In this document: positions 15,294-24,001 of the stretch, one piece after another
Layout of the letters: each line of letters begins with the position of its first letter
Position numbering within the stretch: the first letter of the stretch is position 1
Source: an uncultured Eubacteriales bacterium
GTDB taxonomy: Bacteria; Bacillota; Clostridia; Oscillospirales; UBA644
Assembly: GCA_905207625.1 (NCBI GenBank)
Contig: CAJLLT010000005.1
Location: 1 to 64,000 of the forward strand
Length of the DNA stretch: 64,000 nt
Reading direction: 5' to 3'
Translations under genes and position numbers: made by a program
The notes under the pieces: generated by a model
Seen by the model: only the letters and a program-made list of their open reading frames with translations
What the model was told of the DNA's origin: nothing
The model's database searches: none

Positions 15294-16048
15294 CAGCCAA
15301 ACCTCCCGGTAATATAATCTTCGGTGCGCTTATCCGCAGGATCCGCAAAGAGTTTCTCCGTGTCATCATACTCCACAAGTTCTCCCAGAAGGAAAAATGC
15401 CGTTTTATCGGAAATACGCACCGCCTGCTGCATATTATGCGTTACGATTATTATTGTATATTTTTCTTTCAATTCAGAGGCGAGATCTTCTATTTTTGAG
15501 GTCGATATAGGGTCCAGGGCGCTTGTGGGCTCGTCCATCAGCAGGACCTTCGGCTCGACCGCAAGAGCCCTGGCTATGCACAGTCGCTGCTGTTGGCCGC
15601 CGGAAAGCCCCAGTGCACTTTTTTTCAGTCTGTCCTTGACCTCGTCCCAGATAGCAGCACCGCGCAGGGATTGTTCCACTATAGCGTCAAGCTTTGCTTT
15701 GCTTTTTATTCCGTGGGTCCTCGGCCCGTACGCGATATTGTCATATATACTCATCGGAAACGGATTGGGTTTCTGAAACACCATTCCGACCTCCCGCCGC
15801 AGTTCATTCACGTCTACATTTGGGCTGAAAATATTTTCCCCGTTATAGCAGACTTTTCCGGTTATCCTCACCCCGGGAATAAGATCGTTCATCCGGTTCA
15901 GAGTCTTGAGAAAAGTTGATTTTCCGCACCCTGAGGGTCCGATGAGAGCTGTGATGCTCTTCTCCGGAATGTCAAGGGTTATATCTTTCAGAGCCTGATG
16001 GCTTCCGTACCAGAGACTGAGGTTCTCCGCTGTCATTATTCCGTTCAT
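15293..16048 (-). CDS. pstB: Phosphate ABC transporter ATP-binding protein PstB
   Basis: A 251-residue ABC ATPase. Walker A is GPSGCGKST near residue 36, the signature is LSGGQQQRL, and Walker B is VLLMDEPTSALD. The family-specific blocks FLKTLNRMNDLIPG and MVFQKPNPFPMSIYDN identify the phosphate system. It powers inorganic phosphate import with PstC and PstA. Its ATG overlaps the pstA stop by four bases (ATGA). Confidence 0.97.
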   Translation of the reverse strand: MNGIMTAENLSLWYGSHQALKDITLDIPEKSITALIGPSGCGKSTFLKTLNRMNDLIPGVRITGKVCYNGENIFSPNVDVNELRREVGMVFQKPNPFPMSIYDNIAYGPRTHGIKSKAKLDAIVEQSLRGAAIWDEVKDRLKKSALGLSGGQQQRLCIARALAVEPKVLLMDEPTSALDPISTSKIEDLASELKEKYTIIIVTHNMQQAVRISDKTAFFLLGELVEYDDTEKLFADPADKRTEDYITGRFG

Positions 16049-16908
16049 TGATTTTTTCTCCTCTTGAAATATTTTCCCACAAGAGATGCGGAAAAGTTTA
16101 TAAGCAAAGTCAGTATCATCAGTACCGCCGCTATGGCAAACGCCACATCAAACTCTCCGTCCTCCTTCACATAGAAGTAAAGGGCAACTGTCAGGGTAGA
16201 TCCGGAACGGGTCAGGCTCTCGAAAAAACCACCGAGGACATGGGCAACTCCGGCGGTGAACAACAGAGCCGCAGACTCCCCGATTATTCTGCCCACGGAA
16301 AGTATACATCCGGTAACTATTCCGTCAACACATCCGGGAAGCACGACCGTCCTTATTACACGCCACTTGCCCGCGCCCAGTCCGAAAGCCCCTTCGCGAT
16401 AGCTTTGCGGCACTGTTTTCAGACTTTCCTGAGTAGTTCTCATCACCGTGGGAAGATTCATTATAACAAGTGTAAGGGCACCGGCAAGAATAGAAGTCCC
16501 CAGCTTCAGAAATTCACAGAAAAACAGCATTCCCACCAGGCCGTAAATTATGGAGGGTATACCGGAAAGCGTCTCAGCGGCATATTCGATAGCCGCTACT
16601 ATTTTCTTGTTTGAAGCATATTCAGTAAGATATATTGCCGCTCCAACCCCCAGAGGAAGAACGATGACAAGAGTCGTGATGATTATGTAAACGGTGTTGA
16701 GTATATCGGGCAGAATACCTATCCGCCCCTTGAGGATACTCGGTTGCGTGGAAAGAAGTTCCCAGGATATATGGGGAAGGCCCTTTATCATCACGAAACC
16801 GACTATAAACAATACCAGTCCCGCAGTCACCGCTGCGGCAATATACATCAGCACCCGCATCACGCCGACGTAGGCTTTTCTCTTTGCCGAAATTTTACGG
16901 TTAAGCAT
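16045..16908 (-). CDS. pstA: Phosphate ABC transporter permease PstA
   Basis: A 287-residue permease with about six membrane helices. The coupling-helix EAA loop is visible in ESLKTVPQSYREGAFGLGAG, and PLGVGAAIYLTEYA and SGIPSIIYGLVGMLFF are typical of PstA. It forms the phosphate channel with PstC and is driven by PstB. The ribosome site is GGAGGG; it starts four bases after the pstC stop. Confidence 0.95.
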   Translation of the reverse strand: MLNRKISAKRKAYVGVMRVLMYIAAAVTAGLVLFIVGFVMIKGLPHISWELLSTQPSILKGRIGILPDILNTVYIIITTLVIVLPLGVGAAIYLTEYASNKKIVAAIEYAAETLSGIPSIIYGLVGMLFFCEFLKLGTSILAGALTLVIMNLPTVMRTTQESLKTVPQSYREGAFGLGAGKWRVIRTVVLPGCVDGIVTGCILSVGRIIGESAALLFTAGVAHVLGGFFESLTRSGSTLTVALYFYVKEDGEFDVAFAIAAVLMILTLLINFSASLVGKYFKRRKNQ

Positions 16909-16912
16909 TCCG

Positions 16913-17824
16913 TCAGCCCTCCTTATTCTTCTTCAGGAAGAAGTTCAGCGTTGCATTAATCAGCATTATGAAAAGGAACAAAACCAGTGCTATGGAAAAA
17001 AGAGCCTGGCGCTGAAGCCCTGAGGAATAGGACATCTCGCTTGCGACAGCTGTAGTCAGGAATCTCACGCTCTGGAAAAGACCGGGCATATTCGTCGTAT
17101 TTCCCGAAACCATCATAACTGCCATCGCCTCGCCTATGGCTCTTCCCACACCGAGAACCACTGCCGTGGCAATACCGCTTTTTGCGGCGGGAACGGAAAC
17201 CCTGAAATATGTTTCCACCGGAGTGGCGCCGAGCGCAAGAGAAGCGTCCTCATACTCCTTCGGCACGGCTTCGAGAGCTGTCACCGATACTTTTATGACC
17301 GAAGGAAGGATCATGACAGACAGGACCAGTATCGCCGCCAGAAGCCCGGCTCCGTCCGGAATATTGAATATCCTGCGTATTCCCGGCACAAGAACGAAAA
17401 CACCCACAAGACCGCATACCACTGATGGTATTCCGGCAAGAAGGCTTACGGCGGACTGCATAACTTCCCTGACCTTCGGATCCGCAACCTTCGCAAGGTA
17501 TACGGCGGTAAGAAAACCTATGGGAACTCCGAGAATTATGGCTCCCGCCGTGCCGTAAATACTTGTAAGGATTATCGGAAGAATTCCGAACGAAGGCTCA
17601 TAGGCGGTAGGTGCCCAGGTCTTTCCGAATATAAACGGAATCAGTCCGATCTCTTTTATCGCGGGTATACCGGAGATTATAAGATAAACGGATATAAAGA
17701 GTACAAAGCCCACGGTCACGAGTCCGAGGACAAGAAATATGCCGTGTATCACGTTTTCCAGTATTTTTTTACCCTTTTTGCTTTTTTTCTTCACCCCGAC
17801 GGGTACAGTTTCTTTATTACTCAT
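16913..17824 (-). CDS. pstC: Phosphate ABC transporter permease PstC
   Basis: A 303-residue permease with a lysine-rich cytoplasmic N-terminus and about six membrane helices. Family blocks are YGTAGAIILGVPIGFLTAVY, GIPSVVCGLVGVF, and the EAA loop TALEAVPKEYEDASLALGAT. It partners PstA. A stem-loop lies in the 71-base gap after pstS and may set the ratio of binding protein to permease. Confidence 0.95.
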   Translation of the reverse strand: MSNKETVPVGVKKKSKKGKKILENVIHGIFLVLGLVTVGFVLFISVYLIISGIPAIKEIGLIPFIFGKTWAPTAYEPSFGILPIILTSIYGTAGAIILGVPIGFLTAVYLAKVADPKVREVMQSAVSLLAGIPSVVCGLVGVFVLVPGIRRIFNIPDGAGLLAAILVLSVMILPSVIKVSVTALEAVPKEYEDASLALGATPVETYFRVSVPAAKSGIATAVVLGVGRAIGEAMAVMMVSGNTTNMPGLFQSVRFLTTAVASEMSYSSGLQRQALFSIALVLFLFIMLINATLNFFLKKNKEG

Positions 17825-17862
17825 ATTCTCCCCGCTTTCATGTTTTCCGCTTACAAAATGAA

Positions 17863-17883
17863 GGGCGGTCAGACTGACCGCCC
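17863..17883 (-). terminator. Stem-loop between pstS and pstC
   Basis: GGGCGGTCAG and CTGACCGCCC form a strong stem in the pstS-pstC gap with no long U-run. It is likely a processing or partial-termination hairpin that protects the abundant pstS message. Confidence 0.6.
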
Positions 17884-17895
17884 CGGTTCCGGGAT

Positions 17896-18705
17896 TCAGT
17901 TTGCGGATACGGCGCCTGCGGCGGAGATTATTTCAGCCACTTCGGGAGAAGTCACGTAGTCGAAGAATTTCTGGGCTGATTCGGAAAGAGGAGTATCCGT
18001 CTTGGTCACCAGCACAAAGGGACGCTGCAGTACATAAGTACCGTTCTTCACAGTATTTTCTGTGGGGGCGACGCCTCCTACGGAAACCGCTTTTACCGTA
18101 TTCTTTACCGATGCCATGGATGCGTATCCGATTGCGTTGGGATTCTGGGCAACAGTTGCTATAACATCCCCGGTAGAGGTAAGTTCCTGACGGTACAGGC
18201 ATTTATCCTTCGTTCCGGTAATGGACTCGAAGCCGTCCCTTGTGCCGCTTCCGGCTTCTCTGCCGATAAGGACTATCTGTCCGCTCTTGCCGCCGACCTC
18301 ACTCCAGTCGGTGATCTGACCGGTGTAGATCTTGGCTATGGTCTCGGCTGTAAGGTTACTGACGGGATTTTCCGGATTCACGACAATGGCTATGCCGTCG
18401 TATGCAAGGACTGTCTCCTTAAGTCCGGAAGCTTTTTCCTCGTCTTTGAGGCTTCGGCTGGAAAGACCGATATCACATCTGCCCTCCTGCACCGCCTTTA
18501 TACCTGTACCCGATCCGGTGGGATTGTAGGTGAAGGCTATATCCTTGTACTTTTCGGTAAAGGATTCTCCCAAGGCACCAATGACCTTGCTCATAGAGGT
18601 GGAGCCGTCGGTGGACACGGTGTTCCCGGTCTTCCCGGAACAGCCGGCAAACGCGGCAAGGCAAAGAACTGCGATGATAACTGCGATAATGCTTTTCACT
18701 TTCAT
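17896..18705 (-). CDS. pstS: Phosphate-binding lipoprotein PstS
   Basis: A 269-residue substrate-binding lipoprotein of the phosphate importer. The signal peptide ends in the lipobox AFAGC. Phosphate-binding blocks are visible: GSTSMSKV near the mature N-terminus, PTGSGTGIKAVQEG, DIGLSSRSLK, and GREAGSGTRDGFE. ATG at 18705 is preferred over an ATG six codons upstream because AAGGAAG lies at proper distance from it. A candidate Pho-box array precedes it, so phosphate starvation probably induces the operon. Confidence 0.95.
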   Translation of the reverse strand: MKVKSIIAVIIAVLCLAAFAGCSGKTGNTVSTDGSTSMSKVIGALGESFTEKYKDIAFTYNPTGSGTGIKAVQEGRCDIGLSSRSLKDEEKASGLKETVLAYDGIAIVVNPENPVSNLTAETIAKIYTGQITDWSEVGGKSGQIVLIGREAGSGTRDGFESITGTKDKCLYRQELTSTGDVIATVAQNPNAIGYASMASVKNTVKAVSVGGVAPTENTVKNGTYVLQRPFVLVTKTDTPLSESAQKFFDYVTSPEVAEIISAAGAVSAN

Positions 18706-18759
18706 AACGGTACTTCCTTTCATTCCGTTGTTTTTATTCTTTTTTTATCCTACGCCCAT

Positions 18760-18824
18760 ATGATACCGCAAAAGTGTTAAATCAGAAAGTAGTGTATTGT
18801 TAAATCTGTGTAATGGGTCGTTAA
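18760..18824 (-). promoter_or_regulatory. Candidate Pho-box array and promoter of pstSCAB-phoU
   Basis: On the minus strand, TTAACG, TTACAC, TTAACA, a weak CTACTT and TTAACA recur about every 11 bases (18775-18824), followed by a TATCAT -10 box (18760-18765). This matches the layout of PhoP-binding direct repeats in Bacillus, where they replace the -35 box. Binding itself is inferred. Confidence 0.6.
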
Positions 18825-18860
18825 GCCTTTGAAAAGCAAAGAAAGTACAAAAAACAAAAA

Positions 18861-18881
18861 GCTCAGCCTCAAGGGCTGAGC
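18861..18881 (-). terminator. Terminator after the OGG1-type glycosylase gene
   Basis: GCTCAGCC and GGCTGAGC form an 8-bp stem; on the minus strand it is followed by TTTTTGTTTTTTG. Confidence 0.85.
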
Positions 18882-18897
18882 CTGAATATTCTCAAAA

Positions 18898-19731
18898 CTA
18901 TTCTTTTCCGGAATTCCGGGCATAATGAAAAAAGTACTGCTGGATTATACCTGCATTTGCGCCGAAACGGTGTTCATCGAAATCATCTCCGTAAAGCTGT
19001 GCCATGGTACGTTTTATCCATACGTCCTTCGGAAAGACCTCGTATCTGGCAAAACCGAAAAGAAGCACACAGTCCGCCACCTTGTTCCCTATGCCCTTTA
19101 TTTTCATCAGTTCCTTTCTCGCATCGGCTGTATCCATTACGGCAAGGGCGGCAATATCCGTCATCCCGTCCGAAAGCTTAGTTGCGGCATCAAGGATATA
19201 TTTATCCCGGAACCCCGCTCTGATGGGCTGAAGTCCGTCCAAGGTCACCGAGGAAAGCTGTTGCAGCGTCGGGAAAGCGTGATATTCAGCCCCTCTGTAG
19301 ATGACGGAAGAACCGTACAGGGCGCAGAATCTGTCAACTATCCCCGATATCCTGGAGATATTGTTGTTGGAAGAAATTATAAAGGATATAACCGTTTCAA
19401 CCGGATCCTGACGCAGAATATGTATTCCCCTTCCGTAACGGGCGGCACGGGTAAGATATTCATCGGAGGCAAACGGTTCGGCTATTGCGGAATAGTCGTG
19501 ACCGAGATCAAGGTAACTCACCCAGAAATCCCGCACCTCATTTTCCGGGGTATCAAAAAACGTAAGGGTATCCCCTTGCTGATTTACGGTAACGACACGG
19601 CTGCCTGCAACCCCGGTCCAGTTACCGTCCTTTTTCGACCAGCGGAAACACTGTCCGCAACCGAAGGTGTCGTCAAGGCTTATATCTGTACCGGAAATGA
19701 TGGTATTCCCGTCAATTTCCCGAATTTTCAT
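18898..19731 (-). CDS. 8-oxoguanine DNA glycosylase, OGG1 type
   Basis: A 277-residue base-excision repair enzyme that removes 8-oxoguanine and nicks the strand by beta-elimination. The N-terminal domain opens with DTFGCGQCFRW, typical of OGG1/AlkA-like proteins. The helix-hairpin-helix is IKGIGNKVADCVLLFGFARY, which holds the catalytic lysine (about K217), followed by the catalytic aspartate in FPKDVWIKR (about D236). The length is close to clostridial Ogg. It is divergent from the DUF6062 gene and has its own terminator. Confidence 0.92.
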   Translation of the reverse strand: MKIREIDGNTIISGTDISLDDTFGCGQCFRWSKKDGNWTGVAGSRVVTVNQQGDTLTFFDTPENEVRDFWVSYLDLGHDYSAIAEPFASDEYLTRAARYGRGIHILRQDPVETVISFIISSNNNISRISGIVDRFCALYGSSVIYRGAEYHAFPTLQQLSSVTLDGLQPIRAGFRDKYILDAATKLSDGMTDIAALAVMDTADARKELMKIKGIGNKVADCVLLFGFARYEVFPKDVWIKRTMAQLYGDDFDEHRFGANAGIIQQYFFHYARNSGKE

Positions 19732-19799
19732 AAAAACCCCTTTTCTTTCTCCTTAAAATAATGTATACTGTATTCAAACCGACAGTACGGAGTAAAACC

Positions 19800-20480
19800 A
19801 TGGAACATATTTACACCATACCGATAAACGAACACTTTGCAAAAACCGGGGACTGCCCAATCTGTTCCCTTTTTGCCATGCTTGAGAGAAATGAACTCGA
19901 AGCGGTCACAGGCGCATCAATGATGGAACCTTCCGTAAGGATGAAGACCAATGAACTGGGCTTCTGCAATGACCATTTCAACGGAATAATCGCCGTGGGA
20001 AAGAGGCTCCCGGTGGCGCTGATGATGCAGAGTCACCTGGAAAAGATCCGCAGGGATGTTTTCGGAAAACCCGCACAGACGCAGATAAAACACCTCTCTG
20101 CGCTCTCAAAGGAATGTTACGTCTGCCGCCGACTTGAACAGCAACAGAAGAACCTGTGGTCAAACATATTCTGGCTCTGGACAAATGACTCCGGGTTCAG
20201 GGATAAGGTAAAAAGCCAGACGAAATACTGCCTGCCCCATTATGAAAAGCTCCTTGAATACGGTTCCAGAGAGCTCAATCGCAAATCCTTTGCGGAATTT
20301 GCCCGGACGGTAGACTCCACCGAAGAAAAATATATGGAAACGCTTCAACAGGATATAGACTGGTTCTGCAAAAAATTCGACTATCGCTTTGCCAAGGAGG
20401 ACTGGAAGAACAGTCGTGACGCAATAGAACGTACAGTCTGGACTCTCACGGGAAAAGCCCCTCAGATGAAATCGGAGTGA
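19800..20480 (+). CDS. DUF6062 family protein with paired cysteine motifs
   Basis: A 226-residue cytoplasmic protein. Four cysteine/histidine clusters suggest two zinc sites: CPICSLFAMLE, FCNDHF, CYVCRRLEQQ and YCLPHY, in the order expected of this clostridial family. The C-terminal half is acidic and helical (FCKKFDYRFAKEDWKNSRDA). The function is unknown. ATG at 19800 is chosen because CGGAG precedes it; an upstream in-frame ATG lacks a site. It is divergent from the glycosylase gene and upstream of acpP, which has its own promoter. Confidence 0.75.
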   Translation: MEHIYTIPINEHFAKTGDCPICSLFAMLERNELEAVTGASMMEPSVRMKTNELGFCNDHFNGIIAVGKRLPVALMMQSHLEKIRRDVFGKPAQTQIKHLSALSKECYVCRRLEQQQKNLWSNIFWLWTNDSGFRDKVKSQTKYCLPHYEKLLEYGSRELNRKSFAEFARTVDSTEEKYMETLQQDIDWFCKKFDYRFAKEDWKNSRDAIERTVWTLTGKAPQMKSE

Positions 20481-20499
20481 CAAAAAGTAAAAATACCCC

Positions 20500-20528
20500 T
20501 TGACAAATCCCGACACAGGATATATAAT
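20500..20528 (+). promoter_or_regulatory. Promoter of acpP
   Basis: Perfect TTGACA and TATAAT boxes are 17 bases apart; the leader is about 95 nt. Confidence 0.85.
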
Positions 20529-20540
20529 ATAGACGCATGT

Positions 20541-20609
20541 ACGGTATCCGGACTTCCTTTTTAATCCCGGATAAAGTATATCACATTTTTTCGATTTTGG
20601 CAATACCGT
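20541..20609 (+). promoter_or_regulatory. Alternative pairings in the acpP leader
   Basis: ACGGTAT (20541-20547) can pair with ATACCGT (20603-20609), while TATCCGG (20545-20551) can pair with CCGGATA (20567-20573). The two stems share three bases and compete. A regulatory role is only a suggestion. Confidence 0.3.
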
Positions 20610-20629
20610 AATAATTAAGGAGAATTAGT

Positions 20630-20857
20630 ATGTTTGATGAGATCGTAGACGTTTTTTCAAAGAAATTTGAGGTGCCGGCTTCCGAGCTTAAGCTGACTAC
20701 AAATATATTCGAGGATCTGGGAGCAGACTCCCTTGACGTGGTTGACCTGCTGATGATGCTTGAGGATCAGTACAATATTTCCATTCCCGATGAGGACGCT
20801 CAGGAAATGAAGACCATCGGAGATGTCGTCAGCTATATCGAAGAACATCTCAACTGA
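20630..20857 (+). CDS. acpP: Acyl carrier protein
   Basis: A 75-residue acidic four-helix protein. GADSLD contains the serine (S34) that receives the 4'-phosphopantetheine arm, and VVDLLMMLEDQYNISIPDED is the usual helix II-III region. It carries acyl chains in fatty-acid synthesis. It starts behind AAGGAG. No other fab gene lies nearby, so it is apparently expressed on its own from a consensus promoter. Confidence 0.96.
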   Translation: MFDEIVDVFSKKFEVPASELKLTTNIFEDLGADSLDVVDLLMMLEDQYNISIPDEDAQEMKTIGDVVSYIEEHLN

Positions 20858-20867
20858 TCAGAAACAG

Positions 20868-20902
20868 TAAGCAGAGAAGGCATCAGACCGTCTCTGCTGT
20901 TG
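20868..20902 (+). terminator. Stem-loop after acpP
   Basis: AGCAGAGA and TCTCTGCT form an 8-bp stem just after the stop; no clear U-run follows. Confidence 0.55.
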
Positions 20903-21007
20903 CCGGAAGGGGCGGGATGAGCCTTCCCCCGTCATTGCCGTACCGTATAAACCGGACGGAGACGGAGGTTCTGCTGTTCCGTCCCTGATTTTATATTTGG
21001 TGGAAAA

Positions 21008-21424
21008 ATGAGAATACTCGCCATTGATTACGGGCTTTCCCGTACGGGAGTTGCGGTAAGCGATCCGACAGGACTTATAGCCTCGCCTCTGCCCCATGTT
21101 CCTTCAAAACATTTTCAGCCGCTTCTTGACGGAGTTTCTGCATATATAGATCAGTATTCTCCGGAACTAATAATAATAGGTATGCCCTGCCGAACCGACG
21201 GCGGAGAAAGCCCGATGACTGAAAAGGTGAAAAATTTTGCGGAAGCACTCGGACAGCTTACGGATAAACCTATTCGGTTCGTGAACGAAATGTATACCAC
21301 AGTTATCGCCTCCCGTATGCTTCACGCAAACGAAAAGAAAGCAAAACAGCAAAAGCAGATCATAGACTCCGCAGCCGCGGCAGTGCTTTTGCAGGGATAT
21401 ATTGACGGACTTAAAAACGTATAA
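21008..21424 (+). CDS. ruvX: RuvX/YqgF family RNase H-fold nuclease
   Basis: A 138-residue protein of the YqgF family, proposed to act as a Holliday-junction resolvase or in 16S rRNA 5'-end processing. The catalytic DYG motif (IDYGLSRTGVAVSD) and GMPCRTDGGES are present. The usual DERxTT block reads NEMYTT, so the acidic start of that motif is changed to asparagine. The third acidic residue is in IDSAAAAVLLQGY. The length is normal. The preceding 150 bases contain only hairpins. Confidence 0.88.
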   Translation: MRILAIDYGLSRTGVAVSDPTGLIASPLPHVPSKHFQPLLDGVSAYIDQYSPELIIIGMPCRTDGGESPMTEKVKNFAEALGQLTDKPIRFVNEMYTTVIASRMLHANEKKAKQQKQIIDSAAAAVLLQGYIDGLKNV

Positions 21425-21511
21425 GCCACAGCCAAGGAGATTCCCACTGCCGGAAGCATAAAAACCGGACACCTCCGTTTTTCGGAAGCGTCCGGGTATA
21501 AATAAACAAAA

Positions 21512-21534
21512 AAGACAGGCACCGAGCCTGTCTT
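21512..21534 (-). terminator. Terminator after rpsT
   Basis: AAGACAGGC and GCCTGTCTT form a 9-bp stem, followed on the minus strand by TTTTTGTTTATTT. Confidence 0.85.
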
Positions 21535-21549
21535 AATCTGTTGCTGAAA

Positions 21550-21795
21550 TTATTTCATTGCGGCAGCAAGCTGAGACTTCTTGTTTGCGGCAGCATTCTT
21601 ATGAATGATACCCTTTGCGGCAGCCTGGTCAATAGCCTTGTAAGCAGCGGACAGAGCGGCAGCGTCTTTGGTCTCAGCGATCTTTGCGGAAGCCTTCTTT
21701 ATTTCGGTCTTGAACTCAGACTTCTGGATCTTGTTCTGCATAGATTTTGCGGCAGTGACCTTGCAACGTTTCTTGGCAGATTTAATATTGGGCAT
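21550..21795 (-). CDS. rpsT: 30S ribosomal protein S20
   Basis: An 81-residue basic, helical ribosomal protein beginning MPNIKSAKKR, which is typical of S20, and ending in the KNAAANKKSQLA block. It binds 16S rRNA in the small subunit. ATG at 21795 is chosen because GGAGGTG precedes it; an upstream in-frame start would include the ribosome site. Monocistronic, with its own promoter and terminator. Confidence 0.97.
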   Translation of the reverse strand: MPNIKSAKKRCKVTAAKSMQNKIQKSEFKTEIKKASAKIAETKDAAALSAAYKAIDQAAAKGIIHKNAAANKKSQLAAAMK

Positions 21796-21833
21796 TTTTT
21801 CACCTCCAAGCAAGTATTGTTATATACCCGTAT

Positions 21834-21862
21834 ATTATACCAAAGTTTTTGCCTTTTTGCAA
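21834..21862 (-). promoter_or_regulatory. Promoter of rpsT
   Basis: On the minus strand TTGCAA and TATAAT are 17 bases apart. Confidence 0.8.
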
Positions 21863-21942
21863 GTCCTTTTTTTGATTTTTTTGTTAAATCTCCGAGAAAC
21901 CCATCAGTCGGATATCGCAACAAAGATTTTTTCATTTACCGA

Positions 21943-21971
21943 TTGACTTTTCCGCGGTTAGGTGATATAAT
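21943..21971 (+). promoter_or_regulatory. Promoter of the L-fucose isomerase gene
   Basis: TTGACT and TATAAT are 17 bases apart; the leader is about 75 nt. Confidence 0.85.
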
Positions 21972-22054
21972 GTAGGTAATAATTGCCTGGATTCAGGCAA
22001 AGACGCAAAACCGATCTTAATACAATAACATAACGTTTCAGGAGGTAATCCCAG

Positions 22055-23857
22055 ATGGCAACAAACAGATATGTCGGCGACTACCCGGTCATTGGCATAC
22101 GCCCCGTCATAGACGGACGTCGCGGTCCCATGAAGCTTCGTGAAAGTCTCGAAGATCAGACCATGGGAATGGCTGTGGCGGCAAAGAAACTCTTTGAAGA
22201 AAATCTCAGATATTCCAACGGTGACCCCGTAAAGGTAATTATTGCGGACACTACCATCGGCCGTGTTCCCGAATCCGCCGCCTGCGCTGAAAAATTCCGC
22301 AAAGCTGGCGTTGATATAACCCTCACTGTTACTCCCTGCTGGTGCTACGGTTCGGAGACCATGGACATGGATCCGATGACGATAAAGGGTGTATGGGGCT
22401 TCAACGGTACGGAACGTCCCGGTGCGGTTTATCTCGCATCCGTTCTTGCCACCCATGCGCAGAAAGGCCTCCCCGCTTTCGGTATATACGGTCATGAGGT
22501 TCAGGACAGGGATGACGTGACCAAGATTCCCGAAGACGTAAAGGAAAAACTCCTCAGATTCGGACGCGCGGCTGTTGCTGTGGCAACCATGAGAGGAAAA
22601 TCCTATCTTCAGATAGGCTCCGTTACCATGGGTATAGGCGGCTCCATAATGGATCAGTCCTTTATGGAAGAATACCTGGGACTCCGTGTGGAATCCGTGG
22701 ATGAAGTTGAGATCCTCCGCCGTATGGAAGAGGGCATATACAATAAAGAAGATTATGAAAATGCTCTCGCCTGGACCAAAGAACACTGCAAAGAAGGCCG
22801 TGACGATAACCCGGATTTCGTGCGTTTCAGCCGCGAGCAGAAGGATAAGCAGTGGGAATTCACAATCAAGATGTACTGCATAATCAAAGACCTCATGAAC
22901 GGTAACAAGACTCTTCCCGAGGGCTTTGAAGAAGAATCTGTGGGACACAACGCCATTGCCGGCGGTTTCCAGGGACAGAGACAGTGGACCGACCACTGGC
23001 CGAACTGCGACTATCCCGAAGCGATCCTCAATTCTTCCTTCGACTTCACCGGAAAGAAAGAACCCATCGTTCTTGCCACCGAAAATGATGTTCTCAACGG
23101 TCTGGGAATGCTCTTCATGCGACTGCTGACAAACCGTGCCCAGATATTTGCCGATGTCCGTACCTTCTGGTCTCCCGAAGCAACAAAACGCGTTACCGGA
23201 TATGAGTTTGAAGGTCACGCAAAGGAAAACGGCGGTATAATCCATCTGCTCAACTCCGGTGCGGCTTGCCTTGATGCCTGCGGCGAGTGCACGGATGAGA
23301 ACGGAAACCACGTCATGAAGGAGTGGTGGGACGTTACCGAAGAGGATATCAAGAAGATGACCGATGCCACCGTATGGTGCGAAGCTGGCTTTGACAACTT
23401 CCGCGGCGGCGGCTTCCCCAGCCACTTTGTTACCCGTGCGGAGATGCCTGCGACAATGATCCGTCTCAACCTTGTCAAAGGTCTCGGCCCCGTGCTTCAG
23501 ATTGCTGAAGGCTGGACCGTAAACCTTCCCGATGAAGTTACCGATACCCTTATGGAGCGCACCAATCCCACCTGGCCCTGCACCTGGTTCACCCCCCGTT
23601 GTGACGGCAAGGAAGGCAGCCCCTTCAAGAGTGCTTATGACGTAATGAATAACTGGGGCGCAAACCACGGCGCAATATCCTACGGTCATATCGGTGCGGA
23701 TCTTATCACGCTCTGCTCCATGCTCCGTATCCCCGTCTGCATGCACAATGTACCCGAAGATAAGATCTTCCGTCCCGCAGCCTGGAATGCCTTCGGTATG
23801 GATAAAGAAGGACAGGATTACAGAGCCTGCGCCGCTTACGGTCCGATGTACAAATAA
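22055..23857 (+). CDS. fucI: L-fucose isomerase
   Basis: A 600-residue ketol isomerase converting L-fucose to L-fuculose (often also D-arabinose to D-ribulose) with Mn2+. The length and blocks fit FucI: PVIGIRPVIDGRRGPMKLRE at the start, VTPCWCYGSETMDMDP, and SVTMGIGGSIMDQSF. The C-terminal half contains AIAGGFQGQRQWTDHWPNCD and PTWPCTWFTPRCDG. ATG follows CAGGAGGTAA. It is monocistronic with a strong terminator; no fuculokinase, fuculose aldolase or fucose permease is adjacent. An FGGY kinase and class II aldolase lie at the right end of the window and could serve the pathway, but this is speculation. Codon use is strongly biased, suggesting high expression. Confidence 0.95.
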   Translation: MATNRYVGDYPVIGIRPVIDGRRGPMKLRESLEDQTMGMAVAAKKLFEENLRYSNGDPVKVIIADTTIGRVPESAACAEKFRKAGVDITLTVTPCWCYGSETMDMDPMTIKGVWGFNGTERPGAVYLASVLATHAQKGLPAFGIYGHEVQDRDDVTKIPEDVKEKLLRFGRAAVAVATMRGKSYLQIGSVTMGIGGSIMDQSFMEEYLGLRVESVDEVEILRRMEEGIYNKEDYENALAWTKEHCKEGRDDNPDFVRFSREQKDKQWEFTIKMYCIIKDLMNGNKTLPEGFEEESVGHNAIAGGFQGQRQWTDHWPNCDYPEAILNSSFDFTGKKEPIVLATENDVLNGLGMLFMRLLTNRAQIFADVRTFWSPEATKRVTGYEFEGHAKENGGIIHLLNSGAACLDACGECTDENGNHVMKEWWDVTEEDIKKMTDATVWCEAGFDNFRGGGFPSHFVTRAEMPATMIRLNLVKGLGPVLQIAEGWTVNLPDEVTDTLMERTNPTWPCTWFTPRCDGKEGSPFKSAYDVMNNWGANHGAISYGHIGADLITLCSMLRIPVCMHNVPEDKIFRPAAWNAFGMDKEGQDYRACAAYGPMYK

Positions 23858-23895
23858 GCAATACCCGGATCTGACCTGACACAATAAAAACTTTT

Positions 23896-23932
23896 ATCCC
23901 CGGGAGATATGTTTTTCATATCTCCCGGGGAT
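23896..23932 (+). terminator. Terminator after fucI
   Basis: A perfect 16-bp stem (ATCCCCGGGAGATATG with its complement) around a TTTTT loop is followed by ATTTTATATC. Confidence 0.9.
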
Positions 23933-24001
23933 ATTTTATATCATCATATACAACCGGAATTCCCGCAGATACGTCGTCTGCGGGAATCATATCCGTGCTT
24001 T

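Noticed and set aside
21932..23884. A 650-codon open frame on the strand opposite fucI
   Set aside because: It mirrors the strongly biased codons of fucI, has no ribosome site and matches no protein family; fucI itself is certain.
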